Shown piece after piece: positions 10,488 to 23,000 of a DNA stretch of 64,000 nt; within the stretch, counting starts at the first letter, position 1, and the number at the start of each line of letters is the position of its first letter. The notes below the pieces were generated by a model, which worked only from the letters and a program-made list of their open reading frames with translations, made no database searches and was not told where the DNA came from. This DNA is from Petunia secreta. Its lineage: Eukaryota > Streptophyta > Magnoliopsida > Solanales > Solanaceae. Position numbers and translations under genes: made by a program. The stretch spans positions 1,674,001 through 1,738,000 of the forward strand of contig JARKIP010000006.1 of the NCBI GenBank assembly GCA_029990175.1, written 5' to 3'.

Positions 10488-13400
10488 ATGGAAGGATCAT
10501 CGCAGTCAGTATTAAACAGTATAAACCTATCAACAGAGATAGATAAAATATCAAAAATAGAAAATAATCTGTTAAATTGGAATATTCCCAAAGAAAAGTT
10601 AGAAAAAATATATGAAGTCGGAGTATTTGACTTCATAAATAGATTTAATATTAAAACATGTGAATCAACAATTGCTATAAATCAGTCAGTTGAAACAATT
10701 CAACTATTGTCTATAAAAGATATAGAAAAATATAGAAAAAGTTATAAGTTCCTACATATAGGACTAGTACAAGTGGCTGTAAAACCACTTCATAGACTAG
10801 GATTAGATATTCCTATAAGTTTATTATTAAGAGATAATAGATTCTTAAACTTTGATGATTCATTAATAGCTGTATTACAAAGTAACATGGCAAATGGGCC
10901 AGTATACTTTAATTGTTATCCAAATTTCTCAGTTGATATTAATGATCCAACAATATTAGATACTCTAACATTAAATATTAAAACAAAACATTTAAATAGT
11001 AAACATCAAGCCAGAGAAATAACTATAATATATAGAGTATATTATAAATTAATGAAAACTACTCTAGCTCCTAAAGCTAAACCAAGTAGAGCTCATAAAG
11101 GAGTTACAATGTTAATGGAAGCAAATATTAGACATCATAATATATTTGTCCCAAGATTACTTAAATGGGATGAAGTCTTATCTAAAGATGAATGGCACTT
11201 TGATTCCATCACGGAACCAAAAGTGGAAGATGAATCTATACAAATAGAACAAGTTATACAACATACAGATGGATCAATAGATTTAAAATTCCTAAAATCT
11301 AGATCCTTTAACGCTACATCTTCATCTTCCAGAATGTCCTTTTCAAGGCCATCTACTTCTTGTCCCCTGGAGGAAGAAGACATAATAAGCAAAAATTTAA
11401 AAGGTGTTAACTTTAGTAAAAGAATTCCACAACCAGAATACAAACCTGTCATAATCAATCAACCATCAAGCCCAACCTTTAGTGAAATAAATGATTCCTT
11501 AGGAATGATAACGTTAGAAGAGCCATTTGAACCAGATATAAAATATCTCCAACAACTCTGGGTAAAACCAGAGAATAATATTAAAAGAGAATGGTATAGA
11601 AACAATTACACTTTAGAACAGAGGAAATCATTTAGAGATAAATGGATGAAAGATATGAAAAAATGGAAGTGTAGTTTAGAATTTTTTAAATGGTTTGAAT
11701 ATACAGGAAAATTAGCTAACTGTGAATCTTTAAATATGGTAGTTAAAAAATGGTATACGAAAAGTAATAAAATAATAGAATCTACCATTCCCCCATTAGA
11801 AGAAATAAATATACCAGTAGGTGATAAAGTAGTAATAGGAAATCCTTTTAAAAGAACATCAATAGATGCCCAAGGAGAACCTAAAAACAAAGACATTAAT
11901 AAATTAATAGAACAAAGTAATTATACAAATCAAATACTACATGTTATAGCCAATCAGGTAGAAGAAGCAAGAAGCAAGTCTTCTTTTAAACCATTCCCAG
12001 AGAAAAGAATAAAATTTGAAGATAATATTGAAAAAAATCCAATTTTCAGGCTACCTAGTATGTCAAAAGATAAATTCCCTAGTCTTCCTAAAGGAGGATT
12101 GGAAATAAAAGGTGATGTTCTAGATGAAATCACTAAAAGGTTAAAATCATCTTTAACGATAAATACAATTCCAAAAGAAAAAGAAAATTCGGTAAAAACC
12201 TTATCTGAATTAAATAATCAATTAAATAAATTAGGATCTAATTATCATCATAAGAAAAATTATTATAAAAAACCCACATTTCCTGATATACAATATGAAG
12301 AAGAACATCTAGTATCATTCAGTTCTCACTCAGGTGATGCTATAACTGAATGGAATATAGATGGACAAGCAGAACATCAAATACTTAATAGATTACATGA
12401 AATGGGAATAGCAGCAACGGCCTATAAAATAAAAGGTAATACAGATAAGCAAGCAGCGACCCTGCTTTCTTACGGATTTACAGGAATGTTAAAAAATTGG
12501 TGGGACAACTATCTGTCAGATAAAGATAGAGAAACTGTCCTTAATGCTACTACAATCATAAAAATAGTTAAACAAGAAGGTAGTAGTACTAATCAAATAA
12601 TAGAAGAACAAGTACGTGAAGATGCCATAAACACTTTATTATATGCCATAATTAAACACTTTATTGGAGAACCAAAAGTATTTAAAGATAGAAGCTTAGA
12701 AATATTATCTAATTTATCATGTCCAAAATTACATGACTTTAAATGGTATAAAGACATATTTTTAAATAAAGTAATGATTAGAGAAGATTGTAATCATAGT
12801 TATTGGAAAGAAAAATTTATAAGTGGACTACCACATTTATTTGCAGATAAAGTTAGAAAAAAATAAAAGATAGATTTAACGGTGAAATACCTTATGACAG
12901 ATTAACCTATGGTGATATAGTAAGCTTTATTAACATAACAGCTTTAGAACTATGTACTGATATGAAATTAAAAAATCAGTTAAAAAGAGATTATAAAATC
13001 ACTAAGAAAGAATTAGGAAATTTCTGTAGTGATTTTGGTTATACTAAGATAACTGCCCCGTCTACCGAGGCAACAAAAAGATCCAAAAGGATAAATAGAA
13101 AAGACAAAAGTAGCAATAGTAATTATAAAAGAAAATCTTCCAAAAGATATAAGAAGAAAAATCCAAAAAATGCAAGTCAAAATAAGCAACCTTCTTTTAA
13201 AGAAAGATGTTATAATTGTGGAAAACAAGGCCATAAAGCAAATGATTGTAGAGTCAAGACAAAGAAGAAAAATAAGATTAATAGTTTAGAATTAGATGAA
13301 GACATTAAAAATAAAATATATGCTATACTAGACGAAAATGATAATAGTGAAGAAGAAAGTTCATCCACGGATAGCATAAGTGATGATGAACAAATTAATA

Positions 13401-15892
13401 TAGCATATGAGTCTAGTGATAGTTACACTTCCGAATCAGAGTGTGATTGTCCTAGAGGATTATGTACCTGCGGGACAGGTTCAATAAAAGTCATATCAAA
13501 TGAAAATAAAGAATTCTTCTTTGATCTAATAGATCAAATAAAGGATGAAGAAATTAAAAGAGAATATCTTTTAAAATTAAAAGATATAGTCTTAAGTAGA
13601 GAATCAAATAAACCTAACATATCCAATCCTTTTAGTATGAAAAATATTCTACAAAAATTTTATAAAAAAGAAGAAAAAATATCTATATCAGATCTTTATG
13701 CAGAATTAGCAACATTAAAACAAGAAGTTAACATTTTAAAACAAAAAGTTAATAAAATAGAGGAAGAAAACCTTGCTCTAGAATTAATTCAAGAAACTCA
13801 AAAGGAGTTAAATTCTAAAATAATAGGAGAAAGTTCAAATACTAAACAAGTAGAAGCACAAGACGACGAATTAGGAGTCTTGGCTATCTCTAAAATTAAG
13901 TCTAAAAAATGGTATGTACCAATAAAATTAGTCATAAATAGTGAATACAGTATCCAGACAGTAGCTTTACTAGACTCTGGTGCTGACCAAAATTGTATAG
14001 TAGAAGGATTGATTCCAACAAAATATTGTGATAAAACATCAGCAAAATTATTCTCTGCATCAGGAGAAAAACTTAAAATAAAATATAAATTATCTAATGC
14101 ACATATATGTAATAATAACATATGCTTTAAAAATACATTTATTCTAATAAAAGAATTAAATGAAGAAGTCATATTAGGAACTCCCTTTTTAACTCAGATA
14201 TCTCCTTTTACAGTGAATACAACAGGTATTACTACCAATAATCTTGGCAAAGAAATAATATTTTATTTCCTAAATGGTCCAAAACAAAGAGAAATAGATA
14301 CTCTAAAAGAAAAAAGTATCTATAAAATACAAATGATAAAAAATCAAATAAACTACATAAAAGATGAAATTAAAATTGTTAAAATAGAGGACCAGCTTAA
14401 AGATAAATTAATTCAAGATAAAATACTACAAGCCCAAAAAGAAATAGAATCTGAAGTTTGTTCAGATCTACCTAATGCCTTTTGGGAAAGAAAAAGGCAT
14501 ATAGTACGATTACCATATATAGAAGGATTTGAAGATGGATCTATCCCCACTAAGGCTAGACCAACTCAAATGAACCAAGAATTAATGGAATATTGTAAAA
14601 AGGAAATTAATGAATTATTAGAAAAGAAAATAATTCGTCCCTCTAAGTCACCTTGGAGTTGTTCCGCATTTTATGTTAATAACAATGCTGAACGAGAAAG
14701 AGGAGCTCCAAGATTAGTTATAAATTATAAACCTTTAAACAAAGTATTAAGATGGATACGATATCCAATTCCAAATAAAAGAGATTTATTAAAAAGAACG
14801 TATAAGGCTAAAATATATAGTAAATTTGATATGAAATCAGGATTTTGGCAAATCCAAATAGATGAAAGGGATAAGTATAAAACAGCATTTAATGTGCCCT
14901 TTGGCCAATATGAATGGAATGTTATGCCCTTTGGATTAAAAAATGCCCCATCAGAATTTCAAAATATAATGAATAATATATTTAATCCATATAGTTCATT
15001 CTCAATAGTTTATATAGATGACGTATTAATATTTTCAGAAAATATAGATCAACATTTTAAGCATTTAAAGATATTTCTTAATATTATTAAGAAAAATGGG
15101 CTGGTAGTGAGTGCCAAAAAGATCAAACTATTTCAAACCTCTATCGGATTTTTAGGACATGACTTATCTCAAGGCATGTATAAACCAATTTATAGAGCCA
15201 TAGAATTCTCTACAAAATTTCCAGATGTTTTAACAGATAAAACTCAGTTACAAAGATTTTTAGGAAGCCTCAACTATGTCTCAGATTTTATTCCAAATCT
15301 TAGACAAATATGTGAACCCCTTTATCAGCGTCTTAGGAAAAATCCAATTCCTTGGAGCCAAGAACAAACACAAACAGTCCAAAAGGTCAAAAGAATTGTT
15401 CAAAGACTTCCATGTCTAGGCATACCACATCCGGATGCCTTTATGATTGTTGAAACCGATGCCTCTGAAATAGGTTTCGGAGGAATTCTTAAACAGCGTC
15501 TCTCTCCAAAAGAGTCTGAACAATTAGTCCGATACTGCTCTGGCATATGGAACGGAACTCAAAAAAATTATAGTACTATAAAAAAAGAAATTTTATCAAT
15601 AGTTTTATGTATAACTAAATTTCAAGATGATCTAATAAACAAAGAATTTCTTTTAAGAGTTGACTGTAAAGCAGCAAAAGATGTTTTACAAAAAGATGTT
15701 AAAAATTTAGTTTCAAAACAAATATTTGCCAGATGGCAAGCTTTATTATCCAGCTTTGATTTTCAAATAGAATTTATTAAAGGAGAAGACAATAGTCTTC
15801 CAGATTTTTTAACCAGAGAATTCTTACAGAAAAATCATGCGGCCCTTATTTCCAGTAAGGCCCCCAAGGCAATTCATGGAGCAGCACCATAA
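10488..15892 (+). pseudogene. EPRV copy C polyprotein (MP-CP-PR-RT-RNase H), one frameshift
   Basis: The longest-spanning copy. The start is the ATG at 10488 (MEGSSQ); an in-frame GTG further upstream is not a credible eukaryotic start. The N-terminus (about codons 85-155) resembles the 30K movement-protein family of caulimovirids, which enlarges plasmodesmata. Then come the coat region, zinc knuckle (about 13209), protease DSG (13973), RT YIDD (15011) and RNase H ETDAS (15452). A one-base deletion near 12856 shifts the frame into a stop at 12864-12866. The downstream part is open to 15892 in another frame (first Met 12962). The RT keeps the conserved Gly that copy A has lost. It carries its own set of substitutions in the RT/RNase H part (for example VQKVKRIVQRLP), distinguishing it from A and E. 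Confidence 0.93.
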
Positions 15893-17030
15893 CCAGAACC
15901 CACACATAAACAGATATACAGCCCTAGCAGAATTTCCTCAATTACCTCCTCCAACCCCGGTAAAGAAGGAAACAATATCCGGAACTTCGAAACAGTCATT
16001 AAATAGTTATGCCAGGAGAAGTATAAACAGTTATTCTGAGGCGGTACAGCCTCCTATCAAACATGAACAAGCAGCAGACTCTTCAACAGCAAACCCTCAG
16101 AAATTCGATTGGATAAATAGTCAACAGATACCAGTTATTGCCATTGAAAGAAAGTTCGTTGAAAAACGAATTACAGAAATTATCAAGACCTGCTACTCAG
16201 ACAGGAATTACATAGAAACCGATAACCCTTATAAAACAAGAGAGTTTTATGAGGCCATATTAATAGCAACAAATTCAATAGAAATCGAGAATGAATTAGC
16301 AGACAAAAATGATCCGAGGAGTATTCGATACTCCAAGTTTACTATAAAAAAGATTTTAAGCCCTGCGGACTGGCCAGTAGATCATCTACACACGCCAATC
16401 CAATTCCCATTACCAGTTGATTTTAAAATATCAAGTTACAATTTTTATGACTATAAAAACGCATGGATTAACTTTATATATTTAAGACCTGGCAGCCATT
16501 CATGGTTTGTCAAGTTCTGTGAACAGATTTCAACAAATCCCATTCCCAGATGGTTCTATGAATGGTGGAGTATATTCGGAGCAGATGAAAGAGTATTATC
16601 ACCTTCTTTCAAACAGCTACGCACAAATTATCAAAAAGAAAATGAAGAATTAGCGGCATTACCAGAATATATACAATTATGTAAATTCTTTGTGGCAAAA
16701 AGAGTGTCCTACATTATCAGTTGGGAGTTTAACATTGAAGTACTATACAAGGTCAGATACCTTGTTAAGACTATTAAAATCAAGGGATGGACCCCTAAAA
16801 ATAAACAGGTACAAAGTCAGATAAAGACCGAATCGGCTAACAGATTATCCAAAGAAGCATTGAAAAGGAAACTTCAACAGGCCTTGGCGAATTTAGACCA
16901 AGCAAACGGCAATGAAATAGCTCAAATTACTGAATTATTGGATACTGCATCATCAACAGCATCAGCAGAAGATAATGGAGATATGGAGGACCCACACGGG
17001 ATTGCTCAAGCGTATCTCACGGAATTTTAA
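15837..17030 (+). CDS. EPRV copy C: transactivator/inclusion-body-like protein
   Basis: A 397-codon open frame equivalent to that at 5766-6959. It overlaps the last 56 bases of the polyprotein. It has the same disordered Pro/Gln-rich N-terminus, the aromatic core (PRWFYEWW, KRVSYIISW) and the acidic end. It differs from copies A and E by a few residues near position 80 (AADSSTANPQ against AASSSTAKPQ), marking a second sequence type. Expected role is translation transactivation on the polycistronic viral RNA and formation of viroplasm, inferred from position and family. The frame is intact. Confidence 0.85.
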   Translation: MRPLFPVRPPRQFMEQHHNQNPHINRYTALAEFPQLPPPTPVKKETISGTSKQSLNSYARRSINSYSEAVQPPIKHEQAADSSTANPQKFDWINSQQIPVIAIERKFVEKRITEIIKTCYSDRNYIETDNPYKTREFYEAILIATNSIEIENELADKNDPRSIRYSKFTIKKILSPADWPVDHLHTPIQFPLPVDFKISSYNFYDYKNAWINFIYLRPGSHSWFVKFCEQISTNPIPRWFYEWWSIFGADERVLSPSFKQLRTNYQKENEELAALPEYIQLCKFFVAKRVSYIISWEFNIEVLYKVRYLVKTIKIKGWTPKNKQVQSQIKTESANRLSKEALKRKLQQALANLDQANGNEIAQITELLDTASSTASAEDNGDMEDPHGIAQAYLTEF

Positions 17031-17483
17031 AGAAGACGACAAATAGATCTTACTTTACTTTTGTGAAGATAAGATTCCTGACAGGAACCCATTATCAGCA
17101 ATAATGTAAATCTTATCTTACTTTATAAAAGATAAAGATTCCCCGTTAATAGCTCTCCACCTGTAAAGGAGAATAGTATTATTAGCAGCTATAAATAGGA
17201 ATAGAAATCAGAAGTAAGGCATCACTCGAAAAATCCCCTTCGAAATATTGCCTACTCTCTCTCTGTATTACTCTCTGTAAACAAATGTTCTTTGAAGTCC
17301 AATAAACAGTTCTGATTTTAATAGTAAGTCTTCTGTTCAATTAAATATTTTCAATATTTATTTTAATTATTAGATTTAATTTAATTATTAATCTTTTAAT
17401 TTCATAAATATGTTTTCCGCAAAGTTCTATTGCCCTTATGATTTCCTTAATAAAAATAAAAATATAATATTTTAAAAATAAAT
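17031..17483 (+). promoter_or_regulatory. EPRV intergenic region between copies C and D, internally deleted
   Basis: Carries the TATA box TATAAATA at 17190-17197 and AATAAA at 17301-17306, then continues past the point where copy A's region was cut. At about 17441 it jumps from intergenic sequence ending CCCTTATG straight to the ORF1 leader, missing sequence that copy E shows at about 19787-19815. The same CCCTTATG breakpoint is used before copy C (about 10144). No initiator tRNA-Met primer site is seen, although a caulimovirid genome needs one here. Confidence 0.75.
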
Positions 17484-17699
17484 ATGGATCCAGGTTGTCT
17501 AGAACTCTGGATATATATTGATAAAGAAATTAATGACCATGAAAAGCTTTTAAAAGATAATCTACATAGATATCTCTTAACAGGAAATATTGATTTTCTA
17601 CATTATATGCAAAATAATATTTCAGAAATACTTAGGTTAAAACCTATAGCTGAAAGTTATTATAGAAAAGCTTGTGACGGTCCAGGAGTTCATTATTAA
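17484..17699 (+). CDS. EPRV copy D ORF1 (71 aa)
   Basis: Intact 71-codon frame starting at an ATG preceded by an A/T-rich leader and ending two bases before the polyprotein ATG at 17701. This TAA-AA-ATG spacing suggests coupled translation or reinitiation in the virus. The protein is acidic in its first half and basic at its end, with no recognised domain. The copy at 19857-20072 differs by a handful of residues, which supports it being a genuine viral ORF. Function unknown. Confidence 0.75.
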   Translation: MDPGCLELWIYIDKEINDHEKLLKDNLHRYLLTGNIDFLHYMQNNISEILRLKPIAESYYRKACDGPGVHY

Positions 17700-17700
17700 A

Positions 17701-19356
17701 ATGGAAGGATCATCGCAGTCAGTATTAAACAGTATAAACCTATCAACAGAGATAGATAAAATATCAAAAATAGAAAATAATCTGTTAAATTGGAATATTC
17801 CCAAAGAAAAGTTAGAAAAAATATATGAAGTCGGAGCATTTGACTTCATAAATAGATTTAATATTAAAACATGTGAATCAACAATTGCTATAAATCAGTC
17901 AGTTGAAACAATTCAACTATTGTCTATAAAAGATATAGAAAAATATAGAAAAAGTTATAAGTTCCTACATATAGGACTAGTGCAAGTGGCTGTAAAACCA
18001 CTTCATAGACTAGGATTAGATATTCCTATATGTTTATTATTAAGAGATAATAGATTCTTAAACTTTGATGATTCATTAATAGCTGTATTACAAAGTAACA
18101 TGGCAAATGGGCCAGTATACTTTAATTGTTATCCAAATTTCTCAGTTGATATTAATGATCCAACAATATTAGATACTCTAACATTAAATATTAAAACAAA
18201 ACATTTAAATAGTAAACATCAAGCCAGAGAAATAGCTATAATATATAGAGTATATTATAAATTAATGAAAACTACTCTAGCTCCCAAAGCTAAACCAAGT
18301 AGAGCTCATAAAGGAGTTACAATGTTAATGGAAGCAAATATTAGACATCATAATATATTTGTCCCAAGATTACTTAAATGGGATGAAGTCTTATCAAAAG
18401 ATGAATGGCACTTTGATTCCATCACGGAACCAAAAGTGGAAGATGAATCTATACAAATAGAGCAAGTTATACAACATACAGATGGATCAATAGATTTAAA
18501 ATTCCTAAAATCTAGATCCTTTAACGCTACATCTTCATCTTCCAGAATGTCCTTTTCAAGGCCATCTACTTCTTGTCCCCTGGAGGAAGAAGACATAATA
18601 AGCAAAAATTTAAAGGGTGTTAACTTTAGTAAAAGAATTCCACAACCAGAATACAAACCTGTCATAATCAATCAACCATCAAGCCCAACCTTTAGTGAAA
18701 TAAATGATTCCTTAGGAATGATAACGTTAGAGGAACCATTTGAACCAGATATAAAATATCTCCAACAACTCTGGGTAAAACCAGAGAATAATATTAAAAG
18801 AGAATGGTATAGAAACAATTACACTTTAGAACAGAGGAAATCATTTAGAGATAAATGGATGAAAGATATGAAAAAATGGAAGTGTAGTTTAGATTTTTTT
18901 AAATGGTTTGAATATACAGGAAAATTAGCTAACTGTGAATCTTTAAATATGGTAGTTAAAAAATGGTATACGAAAAGTAATAAAATAATAGAATCTACCA
19001 TTCCCCCATTAGAAGAAATAAATATACCAGTAGGTGATAAAGTAGTAATAGGAGAACCTAAAAACAAAGATATTAATAAATTAATAGAACAAAGTAATTA
19101 TACAAATCAAATACTACATGTCATAGCCAATCAAGTAGAAGAAGCAAGAAGCAAGTCTTCTTTTAAACCATTCCCAGAGAAAAGAATAAAATTTGAAGAT
19201 AATATTGAAGAAAATCCAATTTTCAGGCTACCTAGTATGTCAAAAGATAAATTCCCTAGTCTTCCTAAAGGTGGATTAGAAATAAAAGGTGATGTTCTAG
19301 ATGAAATTACTAAAAGGTTAAAATCATCTTTAACGATAAATACAATTCCAAAAGAA
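17701..19356 (+). pseudogene. EPRV copy D: 3'-truncated polyprotein (MP and CP region)
   Basis: Open from the polyprotein ATG through the movement-protein-like N-terminus and into the coat region, then breaks off at about 19356, where viral sequence is replaced by unrelated DNA. The reading frame happens to run on to a stop at 19450-19452 in the foreign part. Compared with A, B and C it lacks 36 bases (12 codons) near 19052, exactly as in copy E. It shares further substitutions with E in this half, so D and E are sister sequences. No zinc knuckle, PR, RT or RNase H is left. Confidence 0.9.
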
Positions 19357-19856
19357 TCATCTGTTATCCTTGTTAACTCGAAATTTTCTGTTAAGCCTGT
19401 TTTCTTGTTCATATCTCTTAGTCCTTATCCTTGTGTCGAGGTAACCGATTAATCTCCGGTTTAGACGTTGGCAAGCCATAAAGTTCCGTTGGATTAGCCC
19501 GTTGAGTCTAGGAGGACGTAGGGCCGGACCCGGATTGGTGTTCCCGTCGCTTAGCTACATAGGATAAGAACGAAGGAAATCTGAATAAAGAAAACACCTT
19601 AATAGAAAAGAGTAGAGTTAACTATAGGATAACCCCCCCATAAGAAAACAAAAAACACTTAACTCCCGTATTATATGAAACACTGGTTTAATAAATATAA
19701 TGATAATGATTATTATATCTATTTTATGAATATATGTTTTTCTGATTTAATAAACAACGATAATCCTTACGTAGAAGAAACTCTTCTGCTATATTATAAA
19801 CTTTGGAGAAGAGATTTCCTTAATAAAAATAAAAATATAATATTTTAAAAATAAAT
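19357..19856. other. Foreign or unassigned filler plus EPRV ORF1 leader
   Basis: From 19357 to about 19680 the sequence is more GC-rich than the viral DNA, matches no other part of the window that I could see, and contains no credible gene; it may be host filler. About 19680-19786 is very AT-rich and of uncertain origin (possibly viral leader). About 19787-19856 is the viral leader upstream of ORF1, shared with 10201-10271. A run of eight C residues lies near 19632. No primer-binding site was found. Confidence 0.6.
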
Positions 19857-20072
19857 ATGGATCCAGGTTATCTAGAACTCTGGATAAATATTGATAAAGA
19901 AATTAATGACCATGAAAAGCTTTTAAAAGATAATCTACATAGATATCTCTTAACAGGAAATATTGATTTTCTACATTATATGCAAAATAATATTTCAGAA
20001 ATACTTAGGTTAAAACCTATAGCTGAAATTTATTATAGAAAAGCTTGTGACAGTCCAGGAGTTCATTATTAA
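19857..20072 (+). CDS. EPRV copy E ORF1 (71 aa)
   Basis: Second intact copy of the small first ORF. It begins MDPGYLELW and ends at a TAA immediately before the polyprotein ATG at 20074. It differs from the copy D version at a few residues (for example Tyr for Cys at position 5 and Ser for Gly near the end). No domain was recognised. Its constant place ahead of the polyprotein and its conservation are the only evidence of function. Confidence 0.75.
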   Translation: MDPGYLELWINIDKEINDHEKLLKDNLHRYLLTGNIDFLHYMQNNISEILRLKPIAEIYYRKACDSPGVHY

Positions 20073-20073
20073 A

Positions 20074-23000
20074 ATGGAAGGATCATCGCAGTCAGTATTA
20101 AACAGTATAAACCTATCAACAGAGATAGATAAAATATCAAAAATAGAAAATAATCTGTTAAATTGGAATATTCCCAAAGAAAAGTTAGAAAAAATATATG
20201 AAGTCGGAGCATTTGACTTCATAAATAGATTTAATATTAAAACATGTGAATCAACAATTGCTATAAATCAGTCAGTTGAAACAATTCAACTATTGTCTAT
20301 AAAAGATATAGAAAAATATAGAAAAAGTTATAAGTTCCTACATATAGGACTAGTGCAAGTGGCTGTAAAACCACTTCATAGACTAGGATTAGATATTCCT
20401 ATATGTTTATTATTAAGAGATAATAGATTCTTAAACTTTGATGATTCATTAATAGCTGTATTACAAAGTAACATGGCAAATGGGCCAGTATACTTTAATT
20501 GTTATCCAAATTTCTCAGTTGATATTAATGATCCAACAATATTAGATACTCTAACATTAAATATTAAAACAAAACATTTAAATAGTAAACATCAAGCCAG
20601 AGAAATAGCTATAATATATAGAGTATATTATAAATTAATGAAAACTACTCTAGCTCCCAAAGCTAAACCAAGTAGAGCTCATAAAGGAGTTACAATGTTA
20701 ATGGAAGCAAATATTAGACATCATAATATATTTGTCCCAAGATTACTTAAATGGGATGAAGTCTTATCAAAAGATGAATGGCACTTTGATTCCATCACGG
20801 AACCAAAAGTGGAAGATGAATCTATACAAATAGAGCAAGTTATACAACATACAGATGGATCAATAGATTTAAAATTCCTAAAATCTAGATCCTTTAACGC
20901 TACATCTTCATCTTCCAGAATGTCCTTTTCAAGGCCATCTACTTCTTGTCCCCTGGAGGAAGAAGACATAATAAGCAAAAATTTAAAGGGTGTTAACTTT
21001 AGTAAAAGAATTCCACAACCAGAATACAAACCTGTCATAATCAATCAACCATCAAGCCCAACCTTTAGTGAAATAAATGATTCCTTAGGAATGATAACGT
21101 TAGAGGAACCATTTGAACCAGATATAAAATATCTCCAACAACTCTGGGTAAAACCAGAGAATAATATTAAAAGAGAATGGTATAGAAACAATTACACTTT
21201 AGAATAGAGGAAATCATTTAGAGATAAATGGATGAAAGATATGAAAAAATGGAAGTGTAGTTTAGAATTTTTTAAATGGTTTGAATATACAGGAAAATTA
21301 GCTAACTGTGAATCTTTAAATATGGTAGTTAAAAAATGGTATACGAAAAGTAATAAAATAATAGAATCTACCATTCCCCCATTAGAAGAAATAAATATAC
21401 CAGTAGGTGATAAAGTAGTAATAGGAGAACCTAAAAACAAAGATATTAATAAATTAATAGAACAAAGTAATTATACAAATCAAATACTACATGTCATAGC
21501 CAATCAAGTAGAAGAAGCAAGAAGCAAGTCTTCTTTTAAACCATTCCCAGAGAAAAGAATAAAATTTGAAGATAATATTGAAGAAAATCCAATTTTCAGG
21601 CTACCTAGTATGTCAAAAGATAAATTCCCTAGTCTTCCTAAAGGTGGATTAGAAATAAAAGGTGATGTTCTAGATGAAATTACTAAAAGGTTAAAATCAT
21701 CTTTAACGATAAATACAATTCCAAAAGAAAAAGAAAATTCGGTAAAAACCTTATCTGAATTAAATAATCAATTAAATAAATTAGGATCTAATTATCATCA
21801 TAAGAAAAATTATTATAAAAAACCCACATTTCCTGATATACAGTATGAAGAAGAACATCTAGTATCATTTAGTTCTCACTCAGGTGATGCTATAACTGAA
21901 TGGAATATAGATGGACAAGCAGAACATCAAATACTTAATAGATTACATGAAATGGGAATAGCAGCAACGGCCTATAAGATAAAAGGTAATACAGATAAGC
22001 AAGCAGCAACCCTGCTTTCTTACGGATTTACAGGAATGTTAAAAAATTGGTGGGACAACTATCTGTCGGATAAAGATAGAGAAACTGTCCTTAATGCTAC
22101 TACAATCATAAAAATAGTTAAACAAGAAGGTAGTAGTACTAATCAAATAATAGAAGAACAAGTACGTGAAGATGCCATAAACACTTTATTATATGCCATA
22201 ATTAAACACTTTATTGGAGAACCAAAAGTATTTAAAGATAGAAGCTTAGAAATATTATCTAATTTATCATGTCCAAAATTACATGACTTTAAATGGTATA
22301 AAGACATATTTCTAAACAAAGTAATGATTAGAGAAGATTGTAATCATAGTTATTGGAAAGAAAAATTTATAAGTGGACTACCACATTTATTTGCAGATAA
22401 AGTTAGACAAAAAATAAAAGATAGATTTAACGGTGAAATACCTTATGACGGATTAACCTATGGTGATATAGTAAGCTTTATTAACATAACAGCTTTAGAA
22501 CTATGTACTGATATGAAATTAAAAAATCAGTTAAAAAGAGATTATAAAATCACTAAGAAAGAATTAGGAAATTTCTGTAGTGATTTTGGTTATACTAAGA
22601 TAACTGCCCCGTCTACCGAGGCAACAAAAAGATCCAAAAGGATAAATAGAAAAGACAAAAGTAGCAATAGTAATTATAAAAGAAAATCTTCCAAAAGATA
22701 TAAGAAGAAAAATCCAAAAAATGCAAGTCAAAATAAGCAACCTTCTTTTAAAGAAAGATGCTATAATTGTGGAAAACAAGGCCATAAAGCAAATGATTGT
22801 AGAGTCAAGACAAAGAAGAAAAATAAGATTAATAGTTTAGAATTAGATGAAGACATTAAGAATAAAATATATGCTATACTAGACGAAAATGATAATAGTG
22901 AAGAAGAAAGTTCATCCACGGATAGCATAAGTGATGATGAACAAATTAATATAGCATATGAGTCTAGTGATAGTTACACTTCCGAATCAGAGTGTGATTG

